From Histoplasma ohiense (Eukaryota > Ascomycota > Eurotiomycetes > Onygenales > Ajellomycetaceae): a stretch of 64,000 nucleotides of DNA. The notes under the pieces were generated by a model. It ran no database searches and was not told the origin of the DNA. It saw only the letters and a program-made list of their open reading frames with translations. Position 1 is the stretch's first letter, and every line of letters begins with the position of its first letter. The stretch spans positions 6,200,001 through 6,264,000 of the forward strand of contig JAEVHH010000001.1 in assembly GCA_017607445.1 (NCBI GenBank), read 5' to 3'. The position numbers were made by a program, and so were the translations under genes. Positions 1 to 11,561 of this stretch are shown here, in pieces.

Positions 1-450
1 ATGCTGTCGGACCAGGCGGGGTCTCTTGTGGGTAGCCTGGGTGTGCTGCCAAGTGCAAGCTTGAGTGGGGTGCCCGGTGAGGATGGGAAAGGGGGCCTGA
101 AGGGGTTGTATGAGCCGACGCATGGCTCGGCACCCGAGTATGTATTGCTCTGCGTGGCCGTTGACCAAAAGAGAAAGAAGCAGAAGAAGAAAGTAGACAA
201 ATGCTAACCTATATTCGGTAAATGTAGCATCGCCGGCCAGTGCAAAGCGAACCCCGTCGCCATGATCCTGTGTGTAGCGATGATGTTCCGCTACTCGTTC
301 CATATGGAGGCCGAGGCTCAATTAATTGAGCAGGCTGTTTCGGCTGTGTTGGGGTCTGGGATCCGCACGCCCGATTTGCGGGGGAAGGCAAAGACGGCAG
401 AGGTCGGGGATGCGATTGTGGAATTTATTAAGAAAACTGGGGGATTGTAG
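1..450 (+). CDS. LEU2: 3-isopropylmalate dehydrogenase, 3' part
   Basis: C-terminal 119 codons of 3-isopropylmalate dehydrogenase, the NAD-dependent oxidative decarboxylase of leucine biosynthesis. The 5' part lies outside the window. Exons are 1..137 and 228..450. The 90-bp intron starts GTATGT, has a TGCTAAC branch site near 202 and ends TAG, and splicing restores the family motif HGSAPDIAGQ. Also visible are GSLGVLPSASLSG and the downstream helix NPVAMILCVAMMFRYSF, both characteristic of the C-terminal half of IPMDH and not of isocitrate dehydrogenase. The stop is TAG at 448. Without splicing the frame would run into an unrelated lysine-rich tail. The gene name follows yeast usage, and filamentous fungi often have two paralogues (leu2A/leu2B), which cannot be told apart here. 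Confidence 0.9.
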
Positions 451-473
451 ACGGCGGATGTTGAAGTGATGTT

Positions 474-598
474 GTGAGAAATGATCTATCATATCAAACA
501 TTGTGAGAAAGGATCTATCATATCAAGCATTGTGAGAAAGGATCTATCATATCAAGCATTGTGAGAAAGGATCTATCATATCAAGCATTGTGAGAAGT
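474..598. repeat. 29-bp tandem repeat, about 4.3 copies
   Basis: Direct tandem array just downstream of the LEU2 stop. The block GTGAGAAAGGATCTATCATA recurs with its first base at 503, 532 and 561, with a diverged first copy at 474 and a degenerate last copy at 590, so the period is 29 bp. The three inner copies are identical in this block, which suggests recent expansion. It lies in the 3' flank or 3' UTR. There are no spacers, so it is not a CRISPR array. Confidence 0.9.
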
Positions 599-1099
599 GA
601 TCGATCATCTTATTCTATCTCAATTTCGGAAACCGGATCACTGCTCCGATGTATACCAGCACTGCCCCCATCATATGTTCAAGCATTCTCTTTCTTATAA
701 ATACTGCCTGGTTATCATGTAATTATTGGAGTTAGAATAATCAATTCAATTTACTTATTCGATATTCAGTATTTGGGTCAATATTCGGACTTTATTCAGT
801 TCCGACAGATGTTTTGGGTATATGGGTGAGGTTTTGAGGATTTGGTAGGGTTTCGTGGTTTACACGAACTGCCCGGGATTGAATGATTGGACGCAATCGT
901 TCTGTTATATTATTTAATATTCTTGACATCATATGGATGGTATGGAGTGTATGTGTTGCATGAATGCTGATTCAATCATATAGAGGAGTGTATAGATATG
1001 CAATGAATTTTTGAGATCTGTTGCTTCAGCAATCCAGGGGTTGATTGATCATTGATTCTTTGAACAAATGCATGAAGCCAATACAATAATGTAAATTAT
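599..1099. other. Intergenic, no gene seen
   Basis: AT-rich spacer between the convergent LEU2 (+) and TRM1 (-) genes. No open frame of note, tRNA or element ends were recognised. It presumably holds the two 3' UTRs. Confidence 0.6.
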
Positions 1100-3805
1100 T
1101 CACTTCCCACCCCGCGACGCCCTATTCATCGGGCCCCAATTCGCTCTTGGATTCATTTGATACCTTGTCAACCTCTTCTTCCGATGCGCTGCCAACACAG
1201 TCTTCCCAAGAGCCTCGTCAAACACAATAGTCAATGTGTTTGGATCCGGTTCCAAAAGGGACGGAGAGCGCGACCGTCTAGATCCTGCTCTCATGGGTGA
1301 AACAGATCGCTGCGGTTGTTTAATTCCCCCGTCGCAATTTTCACCCTTCGGAGGAGAGGCACCCCTCTCAGACCCGTTTTTGCTCTTTTCACCAACTCCT
1401 CTTGATCCAGAACCAACACGATACAAAGCAGCCTCAATACGCAGGACCAGGTCCGAGACCTCCGTGGATCCCTCCAGCGCCATTAGTACATCCCGCTTCA
1501 GGCTTCTCAGCTTCGCCCCTGCCTCATCATCCATCCTCTCGTTTTCATTCTCAGTATCCCTCTTCCACCTCATAATCCCCATCCCCGCAGTCCCCTCTCG
1601 AATTTTCCCCTCTTTAACGGGGCACTTCTGCCTCACCCACTCACGCACAATCTCCCAAATGACACTCCATGGAGCATCCGTTCGCACAGAGCCGGCTTTG
1701 GTATGGCTGCGACTAGATCTATAGCCTAGGTGATGCAGGGCGCCACGCAGACAGTCTTCGGAGATTGTTTGTGTATGCACGACTTTGCAAACGTAACTGG
1801 GCATGAAGAAGAAAGGGTGCGGATCGAGTTTGGCTGGGTCAGTACGGGGGATTATGAAGGATGGGGTGTCTTTTCCCTTGCCGTTCGTAGCAGTTTCAGT
1901 TGTAGCAGCAGCAGCAGCAGCAGCAGCAGACTCAGGTGCGGGAGTATTCTCGCGGGAGGGCCCGCCTCCCATATCCAAATCCTCCTCCAACGCAGTCGAG
2001 AGCATCCCTTCAATTCGCCCCACTGTGGGATAGGTCTCGCTATCGGCACCCGCCAACAAATCCAAAATTCGTTGGATGAAGACATTATTATGGAGCGGGC
2101 CCGCCCACATGGGCCCAGCAAGATGAGTTTTAAACCCACAGTGTTCACATGTGGGTGTCGTACTTGGTCCCTGCGCAAATCCATAGTGATAGAAAGGGTT
2201 TCCATCCCGACCAATCTTATGTTTATTCACAGCGAGAGCCTGCGTTTTCCATGCCCCGCAGCCGTTATCGCAGTTATACACTATCATCGATTTTCCAGCG
2301 GTGAACTTTACCTGCGCCGGTGAGCGGTGGAGACGTACGAAAACCCTTGCGTAGAAATCAATAGAGAGAGAGAGAAGAGGTTCGATGGATAGGCCATATT
2401 TGGCGGCTGAACTAGCAATTGCGTGCAGGATGAGTCGTAGGCCAGCTTCATGTGACTGCGGGCCTTTGAAGGGCAATCCGCCGTACAACGCATAGGTTTT
2501 CTCTGGATAGCCGTTGGAGGCGAACACGCTTGCATCCGTGCATGTAACGCACAACAGTCCCCCATCACAGATGGCCTGAACGGCAGCGTCCATAAAGGGC
2601 GCCGCGGTGCCGTAGGGATCAAGATCGACAACGTCAAATTTCCCAAAATGGCTGCTATCCTTCTGAGGCCGAGCGCGGAGCATGCTATACATGTATGCAC
2701 AGGCATCATCGATGTTTGGCATGACAACATTTCCGACGCCGTTGTATTGTATATTCAGCTTCATGGACTTAACGGCGTCGGGGGAGAGGTCGTTGGCGAC
2801 TATGCGTGTTGCGAAGGGGATTTCTTTTGCGTAGCGGAGAGCGCGGAGACCGGTTGCAGAGAGAGCGTCAAGGATGGAGAAGGGCGGTATCTTATTCTGC
2901 TCTGTAACCGTGGTTGTAGTTGTAGTTGTAGCTGTTGCTGTATCCTGTTGCTCCGCCTGAACACATTTCCCAAGAGAATTGCCCGCCTCATCCCCATCCC
3001 CATCCCCATCCCCATCCCCTCTATTCTGCCCCTCAGCCTCTCTCCCCCCAACATCCGCAACTACTCTCTTCCTCTTCTTCACTTTTGACGCTCTCTTACT
3101 TAGAGCCGCCTTTTCCATCTTCACCCTCTTCACCACCAGCGCATGCTCTCCATAGGCCCGGATCGCCAACACGCTCAAATCGCGGTTGAATTGCTGAATT
3201 GGGTTGTAAAAGACAGACTGTGTCTCTTGCTGCTGCTGCTGCTGCTTTCCCTGTTGTTTCTTGGGTCGTTGCAACTCCTCATCTCCCTGAGGAGCCGTTA
3301 TATTCTCCTCGCCCAATCCCGTTCCTTTTTGCGCTATCCCATCCCGCTCTTGACTTTGTCCTTGGGATCGCGGTATCAGTATATACGCTAAACCCTCCTT
3401 AACTGCCATATACTCCTTTCCCTCATGACGCACAATCTGTCCCGCGCTCAACTCCGTGCCCGATTCCACGGCTGCAGGCAGAAAACCGGAGATTTCCCCA
3501 GCCGTCTGAGTCATTGCAGCTTTTGTTGAGCTAGTGCTCGTCCTCGAAAACACACGCTTCTCTGGAAATACGGTCAATGGCAATCGGAGACAGATCCGGA
3601 GCTTTCTACCCCTTTGGGACAATGGAAGCGCGGTAGATAAGCTCTTAATGTTAGTAGTGAGCTGTGTGGTACGGAGGAGCGGCGGAAGTCGAGCACCAAG
3701 GGCTGCAGATTTTGGAGGCGCTAAAGCTGTCGCCCAACATAGCAAAAATGCAGGGTTTACGCATGTGCATGTGCGCGCGCTTCTCAAGGAGAGAATTGGG
3801 TACAT
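1100..3805 (-). CDS. TRM1: tRNA (guanine26-N2)-dimethyltransferase Trm1
   Basis: Single-exon, 901-residue Trm1, which uses SAM to dimethylate G26 of nuclear- and mitochondrial-encoded tRNAs. Visible are the SAM-binding loop DALSATGLRALR (residues 313-324), the catalytic-site motif DLDPYG (394-399), the conserved TDASVFA stretch after it, and a Cys cluster (C512, C516, C553, C556) of the C-terminal zinc-binding domain. The first 97 residues are rich in Arg/Ser/Leu and nearly free of acidic residues, like a mitochondrial presequence. A second Met (codon 3514..3512) precedes the conserved body. In yeast, Trm1 uses two starts to supply mitochondria and nucleus, and the same layout is inferred here. 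Low-complexity insertions (poly-Gln, Gly-Asp, poly-Thr, poly-Ala) make it longer than the 570-residue yeast protein. Confidence 0.95.
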   Translation of the reverse strand: MYPILSLRSARTCTCVNPAFLLCWATALAPPKSAALGARLPPLLRTTQLTTNIKSLSTALPLSQRGRKLRICLRLPLTVFPEKRVFSRTSTSSTKAAMTQTAGEISGFLPAAVESGTELSAGQIVRHEGKEYMAVKEGLAYILIPRSQGQSQERDGIAQKGTGLGEENITAPQGDEELQRPKKQQGKQQQQQQETQSVFYNPIQQFNRDLSVLAIRAYGEHALVVKRVKMEKAALSKRASKVKKRKRVVADVGGREAEGQNRGDGDGDGDGDEAGNSLGKCVQAEQQDTATATTTTTTTVTEQNKIPPFSILDALSATGLRALRYAKEIPFATRIVANDLSPDAVKSMKLNIQYNGVGNVVMPNIDDACAYMYSMLRARPQKDSSHFGKFDVVDLDPYGTAAPFMDAAVQAICDGGLLCVTCTDASVFASNGYPEKTYALYGGLPFKGPQSHEAGLRLILHAIASSAAKYGLSIEPLLSLSIDFYARVFVRLHRSPAQVKFTAGKSMIVYNCDNGCGAWKTQALAVNKHKIGRDGNPFYHYGFAQGPSTTPTCEHCGFKTHLAGPMWAGPLHNNVFIQRILDLLAGADSETYPTVGRIEGMLSTALEEDLDMGGGPSRENTPAPESAAAAAAAATTETATNGKGKDTPSFIIPRTDPAKLDPHPFFFMPSYVCKVVHTQTISEDCLRGALHHLGYRSSRSHTKAGSVRTDAPWSVIWEIVREWVRQKCPVKEGKIREGTAGMGIMRWKRDTENENERMDDEAGAKLRSLKRDVLMALEGSTEVSDLVLRIEAALYRVGSGSRGVGEKSKNGSERGASPPKGENCDGGIKQPQRSVSPMRAGSRRSRSPSLLEPDPNTLTIVFDEALGKTVLAAHRKKRLTRYQMNPRANWGPMNRASRGGK

Positions 3806-4391
3806 CGACGTTCCATAGCAGCTTGGAAGCGCACAGTTGTGGATCTTTCTCTGCTACCTGCGAGGTTCGGAAGTTTTCAATTGATAGTTATTAACTACCA
3901 CGTGACTATATATCCTAAAAATCAGGGGAATGACGATAAACTGAATAGTATTTGATGAAGCTACTTTGAACGTGGTTAAAGAGGCTATTATTGCTATCAA
4001 GAAGTACTATTATACAGTACGAAATTCTTATATGATATTTTGATTAAACATGCAAAAAAACGTCCATAAAAATATTATTAAAATATATCATCAGACTCGT
4101 CATCAAGGTAAAAGAAAATAGGAGGGAAAAAGAAAAAAGAAAAAAGAAACCAAGCAGGAAAAAAACATGACATTACCTTCTCCCGTCTTGATCATTCCCA
4201 CTGTACAGAAAAAATTAAAATAAAATGAGAAAAGGTAAACAAAAGGACATATGTATCCCCCAAGTAAAGAAATCTTAAGAGGAGGACTTTTCCGCCTTCC
4301 TCCCCTTGGCTCTATGTTAACAACAAAATGTCTAAGTTCGCATCCTCCTTATCCCCAATACCTCTGAAAGTGGAACACAGATCAATGACTC
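3806..4391. other. Intergenic, AT-rich
   Basis: Spacer between the TRM1 start and the FAS2 stop, both on the minus strand. It would contain the TRM1 promoter and the FAS2 3' UTR. It is AT-rich with a polypurine stretch around 4117-4165. No ORF or RNA gene is recognised. Confidence 0.6.
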
Positions 4392-7300
4392 TCAAAACTT
4401 CGACATCGCGATCGCGATAGCCTGTGTGTCACTATGACTAATGCTAACACTAACCTCCTTAACGCCCACCTGCTTCGCAGCAGCAGCAGCATCGCCGTGT
4501 AGCTAAATAGTATCACGGGTAAATGTCAGTAAACCGTTTCTTCCCACTGCTTCGCCGACGGGGTGAGCAGTGAAAAATGAAAAGAAAAATGAACTTACAA
4601 CAACAACCGGTCCACCTCCACTTCCACTCAAAATTTCGATATCCTTCAATGCCGCCCCGGCCCCCTTGCCCGCGACCCCGAGACTCTTAAAAACAGCTTC
4701 TTTGGCGCTCCACCGGCCAGCAAACGATGCTTGCGGGGACGGCGCCGCGCGACAATACCGCTGCTCCTCCTCCGTGAAATTGCGCTCGATGAATGTTTCG
4801 TTCTCGATATTGATGGCTGCGATGCTCTCGACGTCAACGCCGACTTTGGAGTTTTCGGACGCAGTCGCTTTGGCGAGGGACTCGACCATCTGGCGCGTGT
4901 GGAGGGTTTGAGGGTCTTCGGATGGCACTGGCGTGGATGACTTGTGGGTGGTGCTGGTATTTTTCCCATTGGCGGTGCCATTGCCATGGGCGGGAGTGGT
5001 AGCATAACCCAGGGTATCTGTCTTCTCATTAAGAACAACCCGAATGTCTGGATTCAAGAAGACCTTCGTTTCCATCTCATCAGCATACGGCGATTTGTCC
5101 TTGGCCACAAAGAGACTATTATTAATAAGCCCGTTATGGAAATACCGGTACGCCTTCTTCTGTCTCGCCTGAACCTTCCTCTTATACCCTTCAAACGTCG
5201 TCTTATCAAGTGTCGCAAACAGATACTTGGGGTGGATGCCGATCGCTTGAGTTCCCTTCTGCCCGAACCCAAACGACGTCACTGAGAACGCCTTGATGCC
5301 ATCCGTCTGCAGACTGCGACTCGGATACACGATATAGTCGAACTTCTCCATGACCTTATCGATGTTATCCGCATTGCGGTTGCCAGGCACAAGACCTGAA
5401 TTCAACACCTGCAACGCACCGTTGAACATGAAGCCACCTGCGGCACCCTTGGGATGGCCTGTAAGGTACTTCTGGAAGATACCCATCATCGCATTGCCCT
5501 TCTGGCGGCCGAGATGCCTCACCTGCTGGCAGATAACATCGCATTCGTTTTTGTCGTTGGCAACAGTGGAGGTGCCGTGGAAGGAGGCCACGTCGAGGTC
5601 GTCAATGGTCAGGCCCCAGGTAGCCAGTGCGCCGCGAAGTGGAGCAATGCGCGAATCTCGCTTCCAGAAGTTGTTGCCAAGGCTATAGGCGGCGTCTTTC
5701 TCCTGGCGGATTGCTTCACGCTTGATGTGCTCGATACGCTCTTGCATATATTCGTCGACATTGAATGGTTCGGTGGCTTGGGCTTTCATTGCTTCAACTT
5801 CCTCGTTGAGATAGAGAAGTTCTGACTCTTGCCATTGTTTGATCTGGGCTTTGCGGAGATCGAGCTGGCGACGACGATAATTGATATCGAGAAGCGGGGA
5901 GGGGAATTTTCCAGGATTCTCGCGGGCAGTTGACAAGACACCCTTTCCAGGCGCAGGGACAGATCTACCAATCTTATCCGTGGCCGTGGTCGTCAACCCA
6001 ACAATACCATAGATGGGCACACCCATATCCAATGCAAGCTGCGCGCTCATTATCAGCTGCATGCCGCAACCTTGTGACTCCATGAATCCACTCCGCGTGG
6101 TGGTAGTTGGCCGGGACATCTCCTGGGGCGTACGGCCATGGGCAAATTCCTTCTCGGCGTTACTCGTAGCTTGCATATTCGCAAACTCATATGACCCTTC
6201 TTCCTGGAAGTCATCAAAACCGCCGACGAAGCAAACGCGCGCTTTCCCCTCAACGATAGTCTCATAACCGATATCGATGGACTCGACGGCTGTGGCACAC
6301 GCACCAACAGGTGTTTTGATGGGGCCTGTTGACGAGAGCAGAAGCATATTTACCCATGCACTCATGGTGTTGATGAAAGATTCTTGCAGAATATCCTTTT
6401 GTATCGGTTTATCAAGGTATCGATCCTTGTAAATACCGCGTAAAGCATGGGATCCACCAATTCCAGAGCCAATACAGTTACCAACCTCCGAGATATGGAC
6501 ATATTTGTAGAATTCATATGGGTCAGTGATACCAGCCGCAAGTAGGGATTCGACAGTGCAAACTAGGACAAATAGAGTAACACTATCCACCTGGCTGATA
6601 ATATCATCCGGAATCCCATAGTGCTTCGGATTCCACCCCGTGGGAATTTGACCGGCAACCAAGCGATCGAACTTAAGAGCCTTGGGAATCATCAGGGTAG
6701 CTCCCTTGAGCAAGCGGACAGTGTATTCCCCAGAATCAGGAATCTCAAAAATCTCCACGTTATCACCATGTTCGCGCTTGAACTCCTCTGCAGTTTCTTT
6801 GGACGCCTCAAATGAATCCAGATCCTCCTGCAGCACGACCTCCTGGAGTATCTGTTTCTTCTTCGGATCATACCCGCCGAAAAGCTCCGGCTCAATAAGA
6901 CGAATACCAGAATGTTCCAGGATGTGTTTCTCATACCTTGCTTTGACATCCTTATCATTGACAGGTTCTCCTGTTTTTGCATCAACCCAGCCGGAATATG
7001 GCTTTCCCTTGATGGGACCGTTATGATTCTTGATCAGCCCCATCAGCCAGGCCATCTCAATGCAGCCTTCCAGTGAGAATTTCCCGTACGCTTCCATCTC
7101 CCACCGGGTGCGAGAGTTACCCCAGGGACCAATCTCCGCAAAGCCCGTGACAACAACCACCTTATCCAAATTTACCATACCCTTAAGATTAGCGTTGAGC
7201 GGCTCGATCTCCTCTTTCCAGTCGGGGAGTTTCGGAAATTCAAACTTGATATTCGCGCGGGGAACTGTGGTGACCTTCTTATACAATGCCTCGCTGCTCT

Positions 7301-10285
7301 CGCCATTGACAACCTTATTCTCCAGCGCCGTCTCCTTAGTGACAGCCTGCCGGACGGTGCTTGTCTCCTTGACCTCGCCGTGCAGCCGCTTCATCAGCAC
7401 ATTGAGATCAGGCAGGAACTGGAGGCCACCGTTAAGATCAGCGAAGACGGGCTGGTTTTGGCACAGGTTGACGATGGCAGGCGCCATGAGACCTAGGAGG
7501 TTGAACGCCATCTCCTGCTGCGAGAACGTGCGAACGCCAAGTTTTTCGACACCTTCGGCAATCACATCGTTGGCGTTCATGAGACCGGTACAACGCGTCC
7601 AGCCGATGACGGCACCACAGATAGTCAAGTAATTTGCCCAACTTTCAGAATACCAGCGGTTGAAGAGAGTTTCTAGCCCGAGTTTCGACTCGGAGTATAA
7701 GCCATCGTTACCAAAGGTACCATGGTTTGGAGACAGAGGCAGGATAACCTGAGCGGGACGAGTTTCGAACCCGCGCTCGTATTTCTGGGACTTGACATAA
7801 CCAAGCAGGCGGAAGATGTTGGTCAACATGACTCTATGTGCGAGTTCAGATTTCGAGTCGATGCCGTCAATTTCCCGGCCATTCTCAGAGATGGCAGCGA
7901 ATGGCACGATATAATCCAGATCCCAGCCCAGTCCATTCTTGGGATCATAAATGTAGTTCACAAGCGCTTCAACATCCTGCTTACTGCCTTGGTTGAAAGG
8001 AACGACAACGAGTTGTGAACCCCGCGCGCCGTAGCGGGTGTACATAGTCTGGTAGTACTGAGTGACTTCTCGAGAAAATCGACTTGTGGTGACGACGACC
8101 TTGGCACCACCACTGATCATACCCTGCAATACAGCTGCACCAATCGATCCAGCCCCTGCACCAGTCATCAGAGCATTTTTACCATGGAACGTGACCCCAG
8201 CGCGAGCAGCGGATTCCAGCCCGTCGAGATAGATGCCGGTGAGTTTCTTGCTATATTCCCATCCATTGGCGTCTTTCTTTTTGAGGTGGAGGAATGGGAT
8301 GGTCTCCACTTTGCCCGTGCGTCCATTTCCGTGTCCGTTTGCGTTCCCATTCCCGTTGGCGACCGTACCGTTCATGCGAGATCTCGAGCTATTGCGACTG
8401 CCCTTCTTCGCATAGCCATTTTCTTGAGGCATGATTTGGTTCTCGTTCATGGACAACGCACGTAGAACCTCGCGGTATAGGGCATTGAATTGCAGCTGGG
8501 ACGACTTGGAGAGTTTGTGTTGCTTGCGAATGAGTTTATAGACACTCTTCAAGTCATTCTGGACTTTGGCGCGGTTACTGTACTCGGAAATGGGCCCACC
8601 CTCCGCCATTGCCTTGACGTAATGCTCGAGTTTCCGGGCGCTACCTCGAGGAATTTCAGAGTACTTGATGTTTCCCCGGGAGTCAATGATAGTCTGAGGT
8701 CCTGTTGGTACGGCAACGTCTTTGTAAACAGGCTTCTCATTGAGAACCTCCTTACAATTTTCTAGGAGTTGCTGGCCAAGTTCCTTTGCGAGTTTATATG
8801 TTTCGCCGCGTTCGGTTGGGCAGTTGTCAATGTGGTATTGCATAAATTCTAACAAGAGAGGATTCGACCGATTCATAAGACGGATACATTGGCTGACAAT
8901 TTCACGATCCACAGCCTTCAGCCGGCCGAAGATGATATCGTAATACATGTTGAGCGCATCTTGCCTCGCCCAGTTCCAAGATGAATCGTAGATGCGGGCC
9001 TTGAGAGGGTCGAATGACGGCGCTATGCCGGAAGCGTATGTGTCACCGTGCTCAGCATGCCACAGATCCAGTTGCGCCTGGAGAGCAGCCTGAGTTTCCT
9101 GGGAGGCCAGGAAAGCCTTATCGCCTGCGCGAAGATCTTTTTTAAGATACCGGGCCGTAAGCTCGAGTTGTTGCTTAAAGAATGCACGTTGATCCTTAGT
9201 AAGGGCGTCCAGAGCGGCTGGGTCCATCATCATGCCACCACCTCCATTGCCTCCATCTCCACCAGCGGGAGTGGTAGAAAGGTTGATACCGGCATTGGCG
9301 GCATATTTATTGGCAACATCGTCCAAGTATGCTTTGGCGTCCGTTTCCGAGCCCAGTCGCGACGCAGGCTCCATAGTTAGAGCCAGTAGAAGAAGACTGT
9401 CTTGTCGACCTGCTTGCAGTCCCCATCTTGTTTCAAGATACTTTCGGACAGCGGTAATATTGAAACCACCGGGCATTTTGGACGAAACAAGTCTTGCAAC
9501 GAGTGATGAGGATTGTTTGCCAAGTTGGCCATTAAAAGTAGGCTGGATAGCAGCACCAAGCTCATCTAGTGGCGTATCTTCTGGCTTCTCTGGGGTTGAG
9601 CCGAATTCTTTTCCGAGATCGCCTAAAATTTCATTTTGAAGAGTTGATTTGCCTACAAGAAATATAACATTAGTTCAGCGTTTCCACTGGAACCCCAGGG
9701 TGGATAATTGACAAAGAAAACAAATGAGAATAGCTCACCTCCAACTAGATCCTTAATAGCCTTTGTCAGGGGAATATCTGCCAAGGGCTTTTTCAATTTC
9801 TGCGCCACAAGCACTCTAACTATATCCAGAGCTGTAACTGGTGTATCCGCAACAGCAGCAGCTGGTCCAGTCGATGGAGATGGAGCTGAAGCTGGAGGTG
9901 GGGCTGGAACAGCCGCAGGAGCAGGAGCAGAGCCGGATGCTGCAGGAGTAGTAAAAGCCGCAGCACCAGCAGTAGCAGGGACGGATTCCGGCTCATCTTC
10001 TACGGGATCAACATCGTAATAAATCTCCTTTGCGTCCTTATTATAACACAGAATCTGGCGTTGGACGGAGGTAGCTGCATCGTAAGCTTCGTACTTGGAC
10101 GCAATCGTACGCCTGGCCATTCCACCCAAGGTGTCAGCGGGGCCTATTTCGACGATGCGCTCCGTCCGCTTCTCCTGGAGGATGACATCTTGGGTTTCGA
10201 TCCATCTGACGGGGGAGGCGAATTGGTATGCGAGGAGCTCGACAAGGAGGGTATGGGCGAGCTCCTGCTCGACTTCGGGGCGCAT
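4392..10285 (-). CDS. FAS2: Fatty acid synthase subunit alpha
   Basis: Alpha subunit of the fungal type I fatty acid synthase (alpha6-beta6 barrel, cytosolic), which makes C16/C18 acyl-CoA from acetyl- and malonyl-CoA. Exons on the minus strand are 10285..9739, 9652..4599 and 4502..4392, giving 1903 residues, close to the usual 1860-1890. Order: N-terminal structural segment, Ala/Pro linker, ACP with the phosphopantetheine serine at about S185 (GGKSTLQ), ketoreductase with NADP loop GAGAGSIG near 680, ketosynthase with nucleophile C1301 in GACATAVES and histidines in FHGTST and TGHPKG, then the C-terminal phosphopantetheinyl transferase (GVDVES, WSAKEAVFKSL). The last intron splits this final domain; splicing restores the conserved VSISHSD tail. 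The gene is divergent from FAS1. A GGKST lysine-serine pair split by intron 1 confirms that junction. Confidence 0.97.
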
Positions 10286-11561
10286 GTTGATGGGAATGAG
10301 AGGAAGGGAGAGGAGATAAAGGGAGGACTGGATATATTATGTACTGTAGGAATTTGGGAGACTGAAGGATGCTTGATATAAGCTTGGTATGCCCCGGTTT
10401 GAATTAAAAAAAAAATTAAAGCGGCAAAAGAGAAACTCCAATCGCATGCCGAGAGGAGCAGAGAAGGATGATGGAGTAATGCGGACCACAGACGTCCTTC
10501 AACCAACAATGAGAGAGCCTGGAGAAGAATCCCTCCAAGCAGTCAACGTCAGTGGGTGGAAAGTGGGAGAGGGGAGGGTGAGGTGAAGAACAAGAAAAAA
10601 AAAAACGAAAATAGTGACACCGAGGGTTCGTTGTTGGGGAGTTGAGATTATTGATACGGTGTCTGCATTACAGTACGCCGTACGGTGCCTGGTTGGGACA
10701 CTAGCCAATGCTTGTCTGTAGTGGGCCAGGGCACGGCAGCTGCGTATTGTTCCGGTATGGCGAATACGGTGTGCGCATCCGATACGATGGAGCTTACTTG
10801 AAGCCGACCGATCAGGGAGGAGTTAAGAGACAGAAGATGGCTAAACAACAGAATTGAGATTGTGGATAAATATATAATCGCCCACGTTTTACTCTCTGAT
10901 AAAACAAGATTAAACGCCATCCTCCTATATCCGCTTGCCAGGACCCCAACACCACAGTTGCCAACATTTTGATGCACACTGTTGGGAGCCCAGAGTCTGT
11001 GGCCACTAGTGTATCGTATTGTCAACCGGGCAATCTGGGCCAGACTACTGCGTGACTAAGCCCAACCATTTTGCTTTTTGTAATTCTTGGTATTAATTAC
11101 CGGGCATCAAATTTTCCCAATGCGGGCAGAAAACCAGCAAGTATCTATCTAGCCTCAACATCTTCAAGTCTTCAATTCTTCAATTTCTTCGTCTCTGTGC
11201 TTTTCCCCTCAGAACTGGGTACTCCGCTCCCCGTTCTCTTCCACTACTGTTGCTTCCCTGGCACGGACAAACGGTGGAGTGTTCAACATTATTGCACAGC
11301 TACTCCTTCTCTCATTCCACTTGACGGCTACTCATGAGCTGAATGCTGCTTCTGTGGTCTCCCTTCCTCCCAACATCCTTGCGTCGTTTCTTCAACACCC
11401 TCCCGCTGTGAAACTTGGGGACTATCGCCACCTCAACCTGCCTACTTGAAACTGAGATTGGCTGTTCATAAAACTCACAGGCAAGTTACCTGCTTTTCCA
11501 ATCTCCTACAACCCTCTCAATTGACTAACAGGCCTCCTCAGTTTGCCTCTCTACCAGCATC
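10286..11561. promoter_or_regulatory. Bidirectional FAS2/FAS1 promoter region
   Basis: 1276-bp interval between the divergent start codons of FAS2 (-) and FAS1 (+), so it must carry both promoters and leaders. One CCGAGG (10620..10625) is the reverse complement of CCTCGG, the core described for the fatty-acid regulators FarA/FarB of Aspergillus. A single 6-mer in this length is expected by chance about every second time, so it is only a candidate. CT-rich stretches precede FAS1, as is common in fungal promoters. No convincing ORF is present. Confidence 0.6.
11481..11541 (+). other. Possible 5' UTR intron of FAS1 with GC-AG ends
   Basis: Twenty bases before the FAS1 ATG ends a 61-bp segment with donor GCAAGT, branch-like GACTAAC (near 11523) and acceptor CCTCCTCAG. 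It matches consensus at all three sites except for C instead of T at donor position 2, which is the usual form of the minor GC-AG class. This is inference from sequence only. Confidence 0.4.

Noticed and set aside
474..598. CRISPR-like array near LEU2
   Set aside because: Copies are contiguous without spacers, and the sequence is eukaryotic; it is a plain tandem repeat.
1236..1724. Long plus-strand open frame overlapping TRM1
   Set aside because: It is the antisense of the conserved TRM1 C-terminus and has no family features; a shadow of the real gene.
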